This document shows positions 17,323 through 25,649 of a DNA stretch of 64,000 bases, piece by piece. Numbering within the stretch: the first letter of the stretch is position 1; each line of letters opens with the position of its first letter. A model generated the notes under the pieces. That model had not been told where the DNA came from and did not search any database. It saw only the letters and a program-made list of their open reading frames with translations. Source of the stretch: Labrys sp. KNU-23 (GTDB taxonomy: Bacteria; Pseudomonadota; Alphaproteobacteria; Rhizobiales; Labraceae). A program made the position numbers and the translations under genes. The stretch spans positions 558,001-622,000 of the forward strand of contig NZ_CP043489.1 of NCBI RefSeq assembly GCF_008330945.1. Reading direction: 5' to 3'.

Positions 17323-17376
17323 GCTTTTTAAAAAAACTTTGCGGCGGGCGGGAATAATTCCGCACGCCGCCGGGTC

Positions 17377-17445
17377 TGGTCACTCAACGGAGGCACTGAC
17401 AGCCCGTGCCGCCGTCCGGCACGAGCCGTTGAACAGGAGTGACCA
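17377..17445 (+). promoter_or_regulatory. Structured leader that can mask the ribosome-binding site
   Basis: TGGTCACTC (17377-17385) pairs perfectly with GAGTGACCA (17437-17445), which contains part of the AGGAG ribosome site. AACGG (17386-17390) pairs with CCGTT (17426-17430), and an inner hairpin CGTGCCG/CGGCACG (17405-17423) closes the structure. The motif GGGAATAATTCC at 17350-17361, just upstream, could be an unconventional (ECF-type) promoter element. The arrangement suggests translational control of the following metallo-hydrolase, but no known riboswitch class is recognised. Confidence 0.5.
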
Positions 17446-17447
17446 GA

Positions 17448-18422
17448 ATGCTGAAGATGACGCGCCGTACGGTGCTGGGTTCTGCGGCGGCAGCCGCAGC
17501 GTTCGGCCTGGCGGGAAGACTTGAATTCATAGCCCCTGCCCTCGCCCAGACTGCGGTCGAGCCCAGCGTGGGCTTCTACAAATACAAGGTCGGATCCATC
17601 GAGGTGACAGCCATCTATGATGGCATCTGGCGCAAGCCCCACGACCCGACCTTCATCAAGAACGCCTCGGTGGAAGATACCAAGGCGGCCCTGTCCAAGG
17701 CCGGCCTGACCACCGAATTCATGCCGATCCCCCTCACGGTTGTCGTGCTCAAGGTCAATGGCAAGTTGATCATGATGGATGCCGGCTCGGGCGTCGGGCA
17801 ATGGCAGGCCAATGCCACGCATCTGCCGGCCAACATGGCCGCAGCCGGCATCGACTACAAGGCGATCGACACCATCATGATCTCGCATTTCCATCCCGAC
17901 CATGTGTGGGGCTTGATGGAAAAGGGCACCAATGCACCGGTCTTCCCCAATGCGGAACTGATCGTCAGCGCTGCGGAATATAATTGGTGGACCGATCCCT
18001 CGCGTGTCGAGAAGCTCGCCGAAGGGCGGCGGCCCGCCGGCAAGCGCATCGTCGAGAACTTTCCGAAATGGAAGAACTGGAAGCTGGTGCAGGACGGAGC
18101 GGAGGTCGCGCCCGGCATCCGGATCCTGTCGGCACCCGGCCACACGCCGGGGCATTCGGTCTATCTCATCGGCTCGGGCAACGAGCAGTTCATGGTCTCG
18201 GCCGACATCATGTATGTGCCCGCTCTGCTCGCCCCCCATCCCGATTGGCAAGGCGCCTATGACCAGGATGGCCCGATGGCCATCGCGACCCGGCGCAAGC
18301 TCATCGACCGGGTGATCGCCGACAACATCCGGATCTGCGGCTCGCATTTCCCGTTCCCCGGCAGCGGTTCCTTCGTGAAGGACGGCAACGCCTACGGCTT
18401 CACGCCGACCGTACAGCTCTGA
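17448..18422 (+). CDS. Tat-exported metallo-beta-lactamase-fold hydrolase
   Basis: 324 residues. Twin-arginine signal MTRRTVLGSAAAAAAFGLAG with cleavage near ALAQ. MBL-fold zinc ligands are visible in order: SHFHPDHVWG (HxHxDH), APGHTPGHSVYL, VSADIMYV and a late GSHFPFPG. About 324 residues with this spacing fits the AttM/quorum-quenching-like and alkylsulfatase-unrelated MBL hydrolases; the true substrate is unknown. ATG 17448 has AGGAG 8 bases upstream; the in-frame GTG at 17439 would overlap that site. It is followed at short distance by TPR and DoxX genes in the same direction, apparently one operon of exported or membrane proteins. Confidence 0.9.
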   Translation: MLKMTRRTVLGSAAAAAAFGLAGRLEFIAPALAQTAVEPSVGFYKYKVGSIEVTAIYDGIWRKPHDPTFIKNASVEDTKAALSKAGLTTEFMPIPLTVVVLKVNGKLIMMDAGSGVGQWQANATHLPANMAAAGIDYKAIDTIMISHFHPDHVWGLMEKGTNAPVFPNAELIVSAAEYNWWTDPSRVEKLAEGRRPAGKRIVENFPKWKNWKLVQDGAEVAPGIRILSAPGHTPGHSVYLIGSGNEQFMVSADIMYVPALLAPHPDWQGAYDQDGPMAIATRRKLIDRVIADNIRICGSHFPFPGSGSFVKDGNAYGFTPTVQL

Positions 18423-18454
18423 AACCCGACATTCCCGCCCTCAGGAGAAAAATC

Positions 18455-18919
18455 ATGCTGAAATACGCAGTCACGACTGCGGTGGCTACGCTGGCATTGG
18501 CCGCGGTCACCACTACGCTGCTCTCGATACCCGCCTACGCCGTCGACAACATCGAATCCACCGACGGGCCGGACCTGACCTCCGTCAAGGCCAAGATCGA
18601 GGCCAAGAACTACACCGGCGCCCTGGAGGAACTGCGGGGCCTGGCCGAAGACACCCAGCAGGCCGACGTCTACAATTTGCTCGGCTTCACGCTACGCAAG
18701 ACCGGTGACTACCAGACGGCGCTGACCTACTACACCAAGGCGCTGGAGCTGCAGCCCGGCCACAAGGCTGCCCGGGAATATCTCGGCGAGCTCTATGTCG
18801 AGACCGGCGACGTCGAAAAGGCCAAGGTACAATTGTCGGAACTCGGCAAGCTGTGTCCCCAGGGCTGCGAGGAACTCGAAGACCTGCAGAAGGCCATCGA
18901 CACCAAGGTGACGAAATGA
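18455..18919 (+). CDS. Exported tetratricopeptide-repeat protein
   Basis: 154 residues with an N-terminal signal peptide (VTTAVATLALAAVTTTLLSIPAYA). The mature part contains about three TPR helical hairpins (DVYNLLGFTLRKTGDYQTALTYYTKALELQPGHKAAREYLGELYVETGDVEKAKVQL), then a two-Cys segment KLCPQGCEEL that could form a disulfide. AGGAG precedes the ATG. It lies 32 bases after the metallo-hydrolase and 59 bases before the DoxX gene. It probably scaffolds a periplasmic complex, possibly with its neighbours; no specific partner is known. Confidence 0.85.
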   Translation: MLKYAVTTAVATLALAAVTTTLLSIPAYAVDNIESTDGPDLTSVKAKIEAKNYTGALEELRGLAEDTQQADVYNLLGFTLRKTGDYQTALTYYTKALELQPGHKAAREYLGELYVETGDVEKAKVQLSELGKLCPQGCEELEDLQKAIDTKVTK

Positions 18920-18978
18920 CGCGTGAGCCGGCAGGCGCCTACGCGCCTGCCGGCCTTCCCCGATCGAAGGTGGCAGCA

Positions 18979-19425
18979 ATGACCCAAACCAGCAAGATCA
19001 AGACAGGCCTCGCGGATGCCGTGCTGCTCGCCGGCAGGCTGCTGCTCGCCTTGATCTTCGTTCATGAAGGCACGACCCTGGCGCTGCATTTCATGCGCAC
19101 CGTTGAGGCTATGGCCGTGGTCGGCATCAGCGCCCCCCTGGTCGTGGGCGTCATCGCGCTGCAGCTGGGTGCAGGCTTGGCTCTCGCTTTGGGTGTGTTC
19201 GCCCGCATCGGTGCCATCATGCTCGGCCTGTTCTGCCTCGCCACGGCAACGCTCTTCCACATGGACTTCTCGAGCCAGAATGAATTGCTGCATTTCGAGA
19301 AGGACCTTGCCATCGCCGGCGGCATGTTCGTCCTGTCGATTGCCGGATCCGGCGGATTCTCCCTGGATCGGCTGCTGCGGCAAATGCCCTCGGTGCCTGG
19401 TCCTTTGAGACGGATCCTGTTCTAG
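18979..19425 (+). CDS. DoxX-family membrane protein
   Basis: 148 residues and four predicted transmembrane helices, the DoxX/SURF4 layout: LADAVLLAGRLLLALIFVHEGTTL, VVGISAPLVVGVIALQLGAGLALALGVFARIGAIMLGLFCLATATLF, FHMDFSSQNELLHFEKDLAIAGGMFVLSIAG. The E...FEKDLAIAGG segment is typical. DoxX proteins are linked to respiratory or thiol redox processes, but the exact role is not established for most. ATG 18979 is preceded by GAAGG; longer upstream starts lack the hydrophobic pattern. Third gene of the metallo-hydrolase-TPR-DoxX group. Confidence 0.88.
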   Translation: MTQTSKIKTGLADAVLLAGRLLLALIFVHEGTTLALHFMRTVEAMAVVGISAPLVVGVIALQLGAGLALALGVFARIGAIMLGLFCLATATLFHMDFSSQNELLHFEKDLAIAGGMFVLSIAGSGGFSLDRLLRQMPSVPGPLRRILF

Positions 19426-19454
19426 AGCGTGTCGTTTGATTGCCAACCCGGATT

Positions 19455-19488
19455 GTCGTCATTGCGAGCGTAGCGAAGCAATGACGAC
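19455..19488. repeat. Interspersed palindromic repeat
   Basis: The arms GTCGTCATTGC (19455-19465) and GCAATGACGAC (19478-19488) are perfectly complementary around GAGCGTAGCGAA. This ATTGCGAGCG-AGCGAAGCAAT unit is a well-known dispersed repeat in many proteobacterial genomes, often mistranslated as CHCERSEA-type peptides. It lies between the DoxX gene and the DUF3592-like gene and is not coding. Confidence 0.8.
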
Positions 19489-19639
19489 TACATCACCGCG
19501 TGAACATGGAATCGCAACTGAAATACCAGAACAAAACACATTCCCAGCGGGCCGCAACCAGCCGTTCTCGCAGCCAGCCTGTTCCCATGGGGCCGCAAGT
19601 GCCGTAAACCCCGGGCATCGGAATTGCGACTGGAACGAA

Positions 19640-20065
19640 ATGATGGCGAGTGTGAAACGTGTCCAAGGCCCGGCAGCCTTGCGCGTCGTAGGGCGTACCT
19701 TCCTCATCCTGGGCTTCGTCGGACTGCTGGCTGCCCCGGTGCTCGGCATGAACGAATGGCGCAGCCCGCGCACGGCCTCCGCCGCGGGCACCATCGTCTC
19801 GGTCAATCCCTATCCGGTCGTCAGCTTCTCGACACCGCAGGGCAGCGTCATCCGCTTCACCAACCTCGTGCGCAGTTCGCTCCTGCGCGAAGGCGACAGC
19901 GTGACCGTCGCCTATAATCCGGCCATTCCGACCGATGCCACGCTCGACGGTTTGCTCGGGCGCTGGTTCTTTGCAGGCCTTGCCGCCTTGCTCGGTGCGG
20001 CCTTCCTGCTGGTCGGCGGCCTCACGACCATCATCGGCCGCAGGCGCACCGCCGGCAGGGTTTGA
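19640..20065 (+). CDS. DUF3592-like membrane protein
   Basis: 141 residues. Two transmembrane helices (VVGRTFLILGFVGLLAAPVLG and FFAGLAALLGAAFLLVGGLTTIIGRRR) flank a beta-rich external loop: ASAAGTIVSVNPYPVVSFSTPQGSVIRFTN, then LREGDSVTVAYNPAIPTDATLD. That is the DUF3592 pattern, where the loop resembles an OB-like fold with the signature VxYxPxNPxxA. Function unknown. Adjacent ATGs at 19640 and 19643 are both possible; frames further upstream run through the repeat and are not credible. Confidence 0.78.
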   Translation: MMASVKRVQGPAALRVVGRTFLILGFVGLLAAPVLGMNEWRSPRTASAAGTIVSVNPYPVVSFSTPQGSVIRFTNLVRSSLLREGDSVTVAYNPAIPTDATLDGLLGRWFFAGLAALLGAAFLLVGGLTTIIGRRRTAGRV

Positions 20066-20066
20066 C

Positions 20067-21566
20067 TCAATCGGGCTGCGGCAGGCGGAAGACCTGGTCG
20101 TTGACCTTCACGCTATGCGTGACGATGTCGTAGGAGACGTTCCAGACCAGTTGCCCATTGCCTTCTTCCTTGGCGAGCCCCTTCACGAAGGAGAGGAAGA
20201 ACACCGCCTTGCGTGCATCCTCGGCATCGGCCTTGCTGAGGCCTTCCACCACCGCATCGAAGCCGGTAGCGGCCACCGCAAGGCTGGCCGTCGGTTCCGG
20301 ATTGACCGCCGCGCTGCCGTCCCCCTTCAGGGTGTAGGCGGGAGCTGCGACGTTGAAATCGACCTTGTAGTTGAGATCGCCATCGAGCAGCCGGGTCATC
20401 AGCGCCACGGCCATCATCTTGCTGAAGGGCGGATCCTGCGTGGCATCGAGGCCGCGGATCAATACGTCCGCCATGCCGTCGAGACCGTTCAAGGACAGCT
20501 TGGTGGAATAATTCGCCTGGGCTGGGATCAGCGAGCGGGCCCATTCGGGCACCACGACGTCTGGAATGACGAGGCCGGAATAGTCGAGCGCATCGGAATA
20601 GTAGCCCTGCTTCACCAGGCCGGTGAGGCTGTAAGCCTGGGTGGCCTTGGCCAGCTTGACCTGGCCGAAAGGCAGGTTGACCCCGAGCCCTTCGATACTC
20701 GAGGTGCTCGAAACCTCACGCCAGAACGGCAATGCGGTCCGCAGCTTGGTCTTGAGCTCGTCCTGCGCCAGCACGATCTGCCCCTTGGAGGGGTGGTCGC
20801 GCAGGAAGGCGACGAGATCGTAGATCGCGGTAAAGCGCATGCCGGTCGCCGAAAGCGCTTGCTGGCCGCCGGCCAGTTCGAAAGCAACCGGGAACTGCTG
20901 ATCCTTCTTGTCCTGGACCTTGCCCTTCAGCCCCTCCAGCTTGCTGTCGAATTTCACGTCGACGCCGTCGGCCTCGTCGGCCTTGCTGCTGGTCTCGAAA
21001 CCGAACTTGCCGGTCGAGAGGTCGACATCGGCATCGTGGTTGCGCACGGTCGCGGCGCTGCCGTCGCAACCGGCGACCAAGGTCTCGAAGCTCATCAGCT
21101 TGGGAGCGAACACGCCCTGGCTGGCACAGGCAGCGAAATTCAGGCTGCCGGTCTCCGTGTTGCCCTCCCGCTCCCTGCTCCAGGCCGCGGCGATGGGCGC
21201 CGGGCCGCTCTTTACCGCCCATTTGCCGTCAGCCTGCGGCGTCAGGCGCACCACGTAAGGATTGATGCGCAGGACCTCGGCGACGCCCTTACCCTTGGCT
21301 GCGTCAAGCTTGGTGCCATCGAAGGAAAGGGTCACATCATAACCGTCGTCCTTGGGCGCAATGGCGATGAAGCCCTTTTCGAACGGCACGGAGCCGATAT
21401 AGGACTGGAAGGTCTCGGTGAGCTTGCGCGCACCATCCGCGGTGGCCGGTTCGGCCAGGGCAGACGTGGCGCCGGTGAGGGCCAGCAGCACCGCGCAGCA
21501 CGCAGCGGCTGACGACAGCGCCGTTTCCCTCTTCATGCGAAACGCGACACCGCTCATGATCGACAT
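20067..21566 (-). CDS. Exported protein of unknown function, paralog 3 of 3
   Basis: 499 residues. Signal peptide MKRETALSSAAACCAVLLALTGATSALA precedes the same EPAT mature N-terminus seen in the copies at 1146-2633 and 2844-4349. Shared features are the GYDVTLSFDGTKL strand, a Cys pair (FAACASQG and VAGCDG), a mid-protein helix-rich segment and the end FVKGLAKEEGNGQLVWNVSYDIVTHSVKVNDQVF. It is the most divergent copy: the terminal GQSFGPG has become DQVFRLP. GAGGAG lies 5 bases before ATG 21566. Convergent with the DUF3592-like gene, one base between stops. Confidence 0.75.
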   Translation of the reverse strand: MSIMSGVAFRMKRETALSSAAACCAVLLALTGATSALAEPATADGARKLTETFQSYIGSVPFEKGFIAIAPKDDGYDVTLSFDGTKLDAAKGKGVAEVLRINPYVVRLTPQADGKWAVKSGPAPIAAAWSREREGNTETGSLNFAACASQGVFAPKLMSFETLVAGCDGSAATVRNHDADVDLSTGKFGFETSSKADEADGVDVKFDSKLEGLKGKVQDKKDQQFPVAFELAGGQQALSATGMRFTAIYDLVAFLRDHPSKGQIVLAQDELKTKLRTALPFWREVSSTSSIEGLGVNLPFGQVKLAKATQAYSLTGLVKQGYYSDALDYSGLVIPDVVVPEWARSLIPAQANYSTKLSLNGLDGMADVLIRGLDATQDPPFSKMMAVALMTRLLDGDLNYKVDFNVAAPAYTLKGDGSAAVNPEPTASLAVAATGFDAVVEGLSKADAEDARKAVFFLSFVKGLAKEEGNGQLVWNVSYDIVTHSVKVNDQVFRLPQPD

Positions 21567-21652
21567 TCTGGCTCCTCGAAAATTCTAAATGAGAAAGGCT
21601 GGGTCAGGGACAGTTCGGGCCGGACAATAGGGCGGCGAGGCTACCGCCGATG

Positions 21653-22288
21653 TCACTCGCAGAACATGAGATCGCCGGGGACGATCTCGACGCGCTCGCC
21701 CATGACCGGCGCCTCGCCACGCGCCACACGGGCGAGAGCCGCCGGGTACAGCTTGTGTTCGGCATGCAGCACCCGCATCGCAAGATCCGAAGCGGTATCG
21801 CCGGGCAGCACGGGTACCGCCGCCTGCGCGATGATCGGCCCTTCGTCCATGCCAGGCGTGACATAATGGACGGTGCAGCCATGCAGCCGCACCCCGGCCT
21901 CGAGCGCGCGCTCATGGGTGGCAAGCCCCGGAAAGGCCGGCAGCAGGGCCGGATGGATGTTGATCATGCGCCCGGTCCAGCTCTGGACGAAAGGCGCCGT
22001 CATCAGCCGCATGAAGCCAGCCAGCACCACGAGATCGACGACATGGGCTTCCAGCCGCGCTTCCAGCGCCGCCTCGAAATCGGAGCGGCTGGCAAAGGCC
22101 TTGTGATCTACGGCTTCGGCAGCGATGCCGGCCTCGCGCGCCCGAGCCAGCCCAGGCGCTCCAGGGCGATTGGAGATAACCGCAACGATCTCAACAGGAT
22201 AGTCCGGATTCCTCGCAGCCTCGATCAGTGCGGCCATGTTGGAGCCGCGCCCCGAGATCAGGATGGCAGCGCGCTTGCGTCCCTTCAT
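21653..22288 (-). CDS. purN: Phosphoribosylglycinamide formyltransferase
   Basis: 211 residues. It transfers formyl from 10-formyltetrahydrofolate to GAR in step 3 of de novo purine synthesis. Visible motifs are [16 protein letters not shown] (phosphate-binding loop), [15 protein letters not shown], the catalytic [24 protein letters not shown] (Asn, His), and [24 protein letters not shown] (Asp). The ATG at 22288 overlaps the purM stop by 4 bases, giving translational coupling. A longer upstream frame is only the overlap with purM. Confidence 0.97.
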   Translation of the reverse strand: MKGRKRAAILISGRGSNMAALIEAARNPDYPVEIVAVISNRPGAPGLARAREAGIAAEAVDHKAFASRSDFEAALEARLEAHVVDLVVLAGFMRLMTAPFVQSWTGRMINIHPALLPAFPGLATHERALEAGVRLHGCTVHYVTPGMDEGPIIAQAAVPVLPGDTASDLAMRVLHAEHKLYPAALARVARGEAPVMGERVEIVPGDLMFCE

Positions 22289-23358
22289 AGCGACAGCGTG
22301 CCGCGATAGACGACCCGCTCGGCACTCTCCTGCTTCACCACCGTGCCAAGACGGACCGGCGGCAGGCCGGCGTCGGCGAGAGCCGCTTCCACCGCTTCCG
22401 CATCGGCCGCAGCCGTGACGACGATCATGCCGATGCCGCAATTGAAGGTGCGCAGCATCTCATGGGCTTCGACGCCACCCGTGCGCGACAGCCAGCCGAA
22501 GACCGGCGGTGGCGCGAAGGACGAAAGGTCGATGGAGGCGGCGATACCGTCCGGCAGCACGCGCGGAATATTGTCCGGAAAGCCGCCGCCGGTGATGTGG
22601 GCGAGCGCCTTGACGGCCGTACCTGTCGCCTTCAGCGCTGCCAGCAGCGGCCTGACATAGATGCGCGTCGGCGTCAGCAGTGCTTCGCCGAGCGTCTTGC
22701 CTTCGGCGAAGGGAGCGGGCGCATCCCAGCCGAGGCCCGAAAGTTCGACGATCTTGCGGATGAGCGAATAGCCGTTGGAATGCGGCCCCGTGGACGCCAG
22801 GCCGAGGATGACGTCGCCTTCGGCCACGCCGCCACGCGGCAGGATGGCATCGCGTTCCACCGCGCCGACGGCAAAACCGGCGAGATCGTAGTCGCCGTCC
22901 GCATACATGCCCGGCATCTCGGCGGTCTCGCCGCCGATCAGGGCGCAACCGGCATCCTTGCAGCCTTCGGCGATGCCCTTGATGATGGCGACGCCCTGCC
23001 CCGGAGCCAGCTTGCCGGTGGCGAAATAGTCGAGGAAGAATAGCGGCTCGGCGCCCTGCACCACGAGATCGTTCACCGACATCGCTACCAGGTCGATGCC
23101 GACAGTGTCGTGAATGCCGGTCTCGATCGCGACTTTCAGCTTGGTGCCGACGCCGTCATTGGCCGCGACCAGGACGGGATCCTTGAAGCCGCAAGCCTTG
23201 AGATCGAACAGGCCGCCGAAACCGCCGATCTCGGCATCGGCGCCGACGCGGCGGGTGGCCCGCACCAGGGGCTTGATGGCATCGACCATGGCATTGCCGG
23301 CATCGATATCGACACCGGCATCGGCATAGGTCAGGGAGTTCTTGCGTTCGTTGCTCAT
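22285..23358 (-). CDS. purM: Phosphoribosylformylglycinamidine cyclo-ligase (AIR synthetase)
   Basis: 357 residues. It converts FGAM and ATP to AIR in step 5 of purine synthesis. The N-terminus [23 protein letters not shown], the ATP-binding [49 protein letters not shown] and [17 protein letters not shown] are all present, which is the complete AIRS N- and C-domain set. It lies between speB and purN with 4-base overlaps on both sides. purM-purN pairing is standard; the link with speB is less usual. Confidence 0.98.
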   Translation of the reverse strand: MSNERKNSLTYADAGVDIDAGNAMVDAIKPLVRATRRVGADAEIGGFGGLFDLKACGFKDPVLVAANDGVGTKLKVAIETGIHDTVGIDLVAMSVNDLVVQGAEPLFFLDYFATGKLAPGQGVAIIKGIAEGCKDAGCALIGGETAEMPGMYADGDYDLAGFAVGAVERDAILPRGGVAEGDVILGLASTGPHSNGYSLIRKIVELSGLGWDAPAPFAEGKTLGEALLTPTRIYVRPLLAALKATGTAVKALAHITGGGFPDNIPRVLPDGIAASIDLSSFAPPPVFGWLSRTGGVEAHEMLRTFNCGIGMIVVTAAADAEAVEAALADAGLPPVRLGTVVKQESAERVVYRGTLSL

Positions 23359-24338
23359 GTCCCGGCTTTGCCCTGCTTCCGCTCAGCAATCAAGCCCAGA
23401 TAATGCTGAACCACCGTTGCGCCCGCAATCGAGGTGATATCGGCATGGTCATAGGCGGGCGCGACCTCCACCAGGTCGCAGCCGACGATGTCGAGGAAGC
23501 CGAGCCGGCGCAGGATCATCAAGGCCTGGCGCGACGAGAGACCGCCGGCGACCGGTGTACCCGTGCCGGGCGCATAGGCCGGATCCAGGCAGTCGATGTC
23601 GAAGGTGATATAGGCCTTGGCATCGCCGACCCGCTGGCGGATACGCTCGACCACCTGGGCGACGCTGAGCGTCTCCAGGTCTTCCCCGTAGAGGATCTCG
23701 ATACCGCAATCGTCCGGCGCATGGGTGCGGATGCCGATCTGGATGGAACGATCCGGCCGGATGAGGCCCTCGCGCACCGCGCGTGCCACGAAGGAACCGT
23801 GGTCGATGCGTCCTTCGTCGTCATACCAGGTGTCCTGGTGGGCGTCGAAATGCACCAGCGCCATCGGGCCGTGCTTGGCGGCATGGGCCTTGAGCAGCGG
23901 CCAGGTGACGTAGTGATCCCCGCCGATTGAGCAGAGCATGGTGCCGGTGTCGATGATATCGCGCGCCTGCGCCTCGATGCAGGCCGGGATCTCGGCATGG
24001 CGCGCATAATCGAAGGAACAATCACCATAATCGACCACGGCGAGCTGCTCGAACGGGTCGGCCTGGAAAGGATATTGCGGGTCGCCGTCGAAGATCGCCG
24101 AGGCGCGCCGCACCCCCTGAGGTCCGAAGCGGGCGCCCGGCCGGTTGGAGACAGCCGCATCGAAGGGAATACCCCAGACGGCGACGTCGATGCCGGCCAG
24201 GTCACGCTGATAGCGCCGGCGCATGAAGGACAGGATGCCGCCATAGGTCGGCTCGGTGGCGCCGCCAAGCACCTCCTTGCGGAAGACGGCGTTGTCGGTC
24301 GGGCGCGGGCGAAGCGGATCGTCGGTTGGGCCAGCCAT
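23355..24338 (-). CDS. speB: Agmatinase / ureohydrolase family protein
   Basis: 327 residues. Binuclear manganese motifs of the ureohydrolase superfamily: [34 protein letters not shown], and [31 protein letters not shown]. The HGSF pattern favours agmatinase over arginase; the AHQD variant replaces the more common AHTD/AHSD. It would release urea and putrescine from agmatine in the cytoplasm, although guanidinobutyrase-type activities share these motifs. AGAGGAGAT precedes ATG 24338. It is the first gene of an apparent speB-purM-purN operon with 4-base overlaps. Confidence 0.9.
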   Translation of the reverse strand: MAGPTDDPLRPRPTDNAVFRKEVLGGATEPTYGGILSFMRRRYQRDLAGIDVAVWGIPFDAAVSNRPGARFGPQGVRRASAIFDGDPQYPFQADPFEQLAVVDYGDCSFDYARHAEIPACIEAQARDIIDTGTMLCSIGGDHYVTWPLLKAHAAKHGPMALVHFDAHQDTWYDDEGRIDHGSFVARAVREGLIRPDRSIQIGIRTHAPDDCGIEILYGEDLETLSVAQVVERIRQRVGDAKAYITFDIDCLDPAYAPGTGTPVAGGLSSRQALMILRRLGFLDIVGCDLVEVAPAYDHADITSIAGATVVQHYLGLIAERKQGKAGT

Positions 24339-24524
24339 GGGATCTCCTCTGGCGCTGCTTTACTTAACGAATATCGCCCCTGGCTTTAAGGGCAATGCGT
24401 GACAAAGGGAATATGTCCGATGGCGGGACCCCGCCCCGCACCGGAACGGTCAGCTCCGCCGAGGCGGAACATCGCATCGCCAGTGTGGTTTGGAGGGTGG
24501 AACGGCTCGTCAAAGGAGGTTTCC

Positions 24525-25043
24525 ATGATCCTGAGAAAAGCCACTTACACCATCGCCTTCGTCACCCTGCTGGGCCTGCCCGCCGCCGCTTTGGCACAAC
24601 AGACAACCCCCGCCGCGACGGGCGCGGTGTCCTTCGTCACCAAGGCGGAGCCCGGCCAATACCGGGCCAGCCAGCTCGTCGGCGTGAAGATCTACAATGC
24701 CAAGGATGAGAATGTCGGCAATGTCAACGACGTGCTGGTCGACAAGAAAGGCACGGTCGTCGGCGTTGTGATCGGCGTCGGCGGCTTCCTGGGCATGGGG
24801 GAAAAGAATGTCGCCCTGCCCTACACCGCCATAACCTGGACGGACGCCGCTCCGGCACCGGCCCAACCCGCCGCAGGCGCGCCGGCACCTGCGGGCACGC
24901 CATCGGCAGCACCTGGGACTCCCGAGACCCAGCCCGTCAACCAGGTACGGGACTATCCGGCCCGTGGCATGCTGGCGATGACCAAGGAGCAGCTGGAAGC
25001 AGCGCCGGCATTCAAATACGCGTCGGAAGCCGTCACCCAATAG
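24525..25043 (+). CDS. Exported PRC-barrel domain protein
   Basis: 172 residues. A signal peptide (TYTIAFVTLLGLPAAALAQ) is followed by a PRC-barrel (YRASQLVGVKIYNAKDENVGNVNDVLVDKKGTVVGVVIGVGGFLGMGEKNVALPYTAITW), a Pro/Ala-rich linker and a helical tail TKEQLEAAPAFKYASE. Exported PRC-barrel proteins of this type are common in rhizobia and linked to envelope or stress conditions; the role is not defined. The start is fixed by a perfect AAAGGAGGT site before ATG 24525. Confidence 0.9.
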   Translation: MILRKATYTIAFVTLLGLPAAALAQQTTPAATGAVSFVTKAEPGQYRASQLVGVKIYNAKDENVGNVNDVLVDKKGTVVGVVIGVGGFLGMGEKNVALPYTAITWTDAAPAPAQPAAGAPAPAGTPSAAPGTPETQPVNQVRDYPARGMLAMTKEQLEAAPAFKYASEAVTQ

Positions 25044-25117
25044 GCGGGCCTTCGACGCCAGCCGGGTTCGACATGATCTCGGGCTCGCTGGTTGATGCCC
25101 ACCACTGTTCCCGGCTC

Positions 25118-25153
25118 GCCCCTCTTCCCACTATCCCTGGTGGGAAGAGGGGC
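25118..25153. repeat. Strong 14-bp-stem hairpin
   Basis: GCCCCTCTTCCCAC (25118-25131) and GTGGGAAGAGGGGC (25140-25153) are perfectly complementary around an 8-base loop. The CCTCTTCCC/GGGAAGAGG core resembles the palindromic element at 6133-6157. It lies between the PRC-barrel and cupin genes, without a T-tract, so it is better viewed as a dispersed repeat that may block read-through. Confidence 0.6.
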
Positions 25154-25223
25154 TGAACGGACTATGACGACGCAGCCATCACCGCTAAGATCCAGCCCTC
25201 TCCCATCGCTCACGAGGATCCCA

Positions 25224-25622
25224 ATGGAAATCAAGCGGAGCGGCTCGCAGCCTTCCGGGCGCGGACCTGCGGACTGGTTCACCGGCACCGTCCGCATCGA
25301 TCCCCTGTTCAGCGCGCCTCAGCCGGCGCGTGCCGTCGGCGCCAGCGTCACCTTCGAACCCGGCGCGCGCACCGCCTGGCACACCCATCCGCTCGGCCAG
25401 ACCCTGATCGTAACGTCAGGCTGCGGTCTGGTTCAGCGCGAGGGCGGGCCGATCGAGGAGATCAGGCCGGGTGACGTGGTCTGGTTCGCGCCCGGCGAGA
25501 AGCATTGGCACGGCGCCACTGCCACCACGGCAATGACGCATACCGCCATCCAGGAGCAGCTGGACGGCAAGGCCGTCGACTGGCTCGAACAGGTCAGCGA
25601 CGAGCAATATGGTGCGCGCTGA
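25224..25622 (+). CDS. Cupin-domain protein
   Basis: 132 residues forming a single cupin barrel. Motif 1 is [25 protein letters not shown], supplying His and His. Motif 2 is [20 protein letters not shown], supplying a further His. The sequence is of the carboxymuconolactone-decarboxylase-associated (R)-mandelonitrile-lyase-like cupin type, a family also found as stand-alone proteins. Enzymatic activity is not certain. GAGGAT precedes ATG 25224; upstream in-frame ATGs run through the hairpin repeat. Convergent with the AAA ATPase gene. Confidence 0.88.
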   Translation: MEIKRSGSQPSGRGPADWFTGTVRIDPLFSAPQPARAVGASVTFEPGARTAWHTHPLGQTLIVTSGCGLVQREGGPIEEIRPGDVVWFAPGEKHWHGATATTAMTHTAIQEQLDGKAVDWLEQVSDEQYGAR

Positions 25623-25649
25623 GCACACCATATCGAGTTCCAGGCGCCC

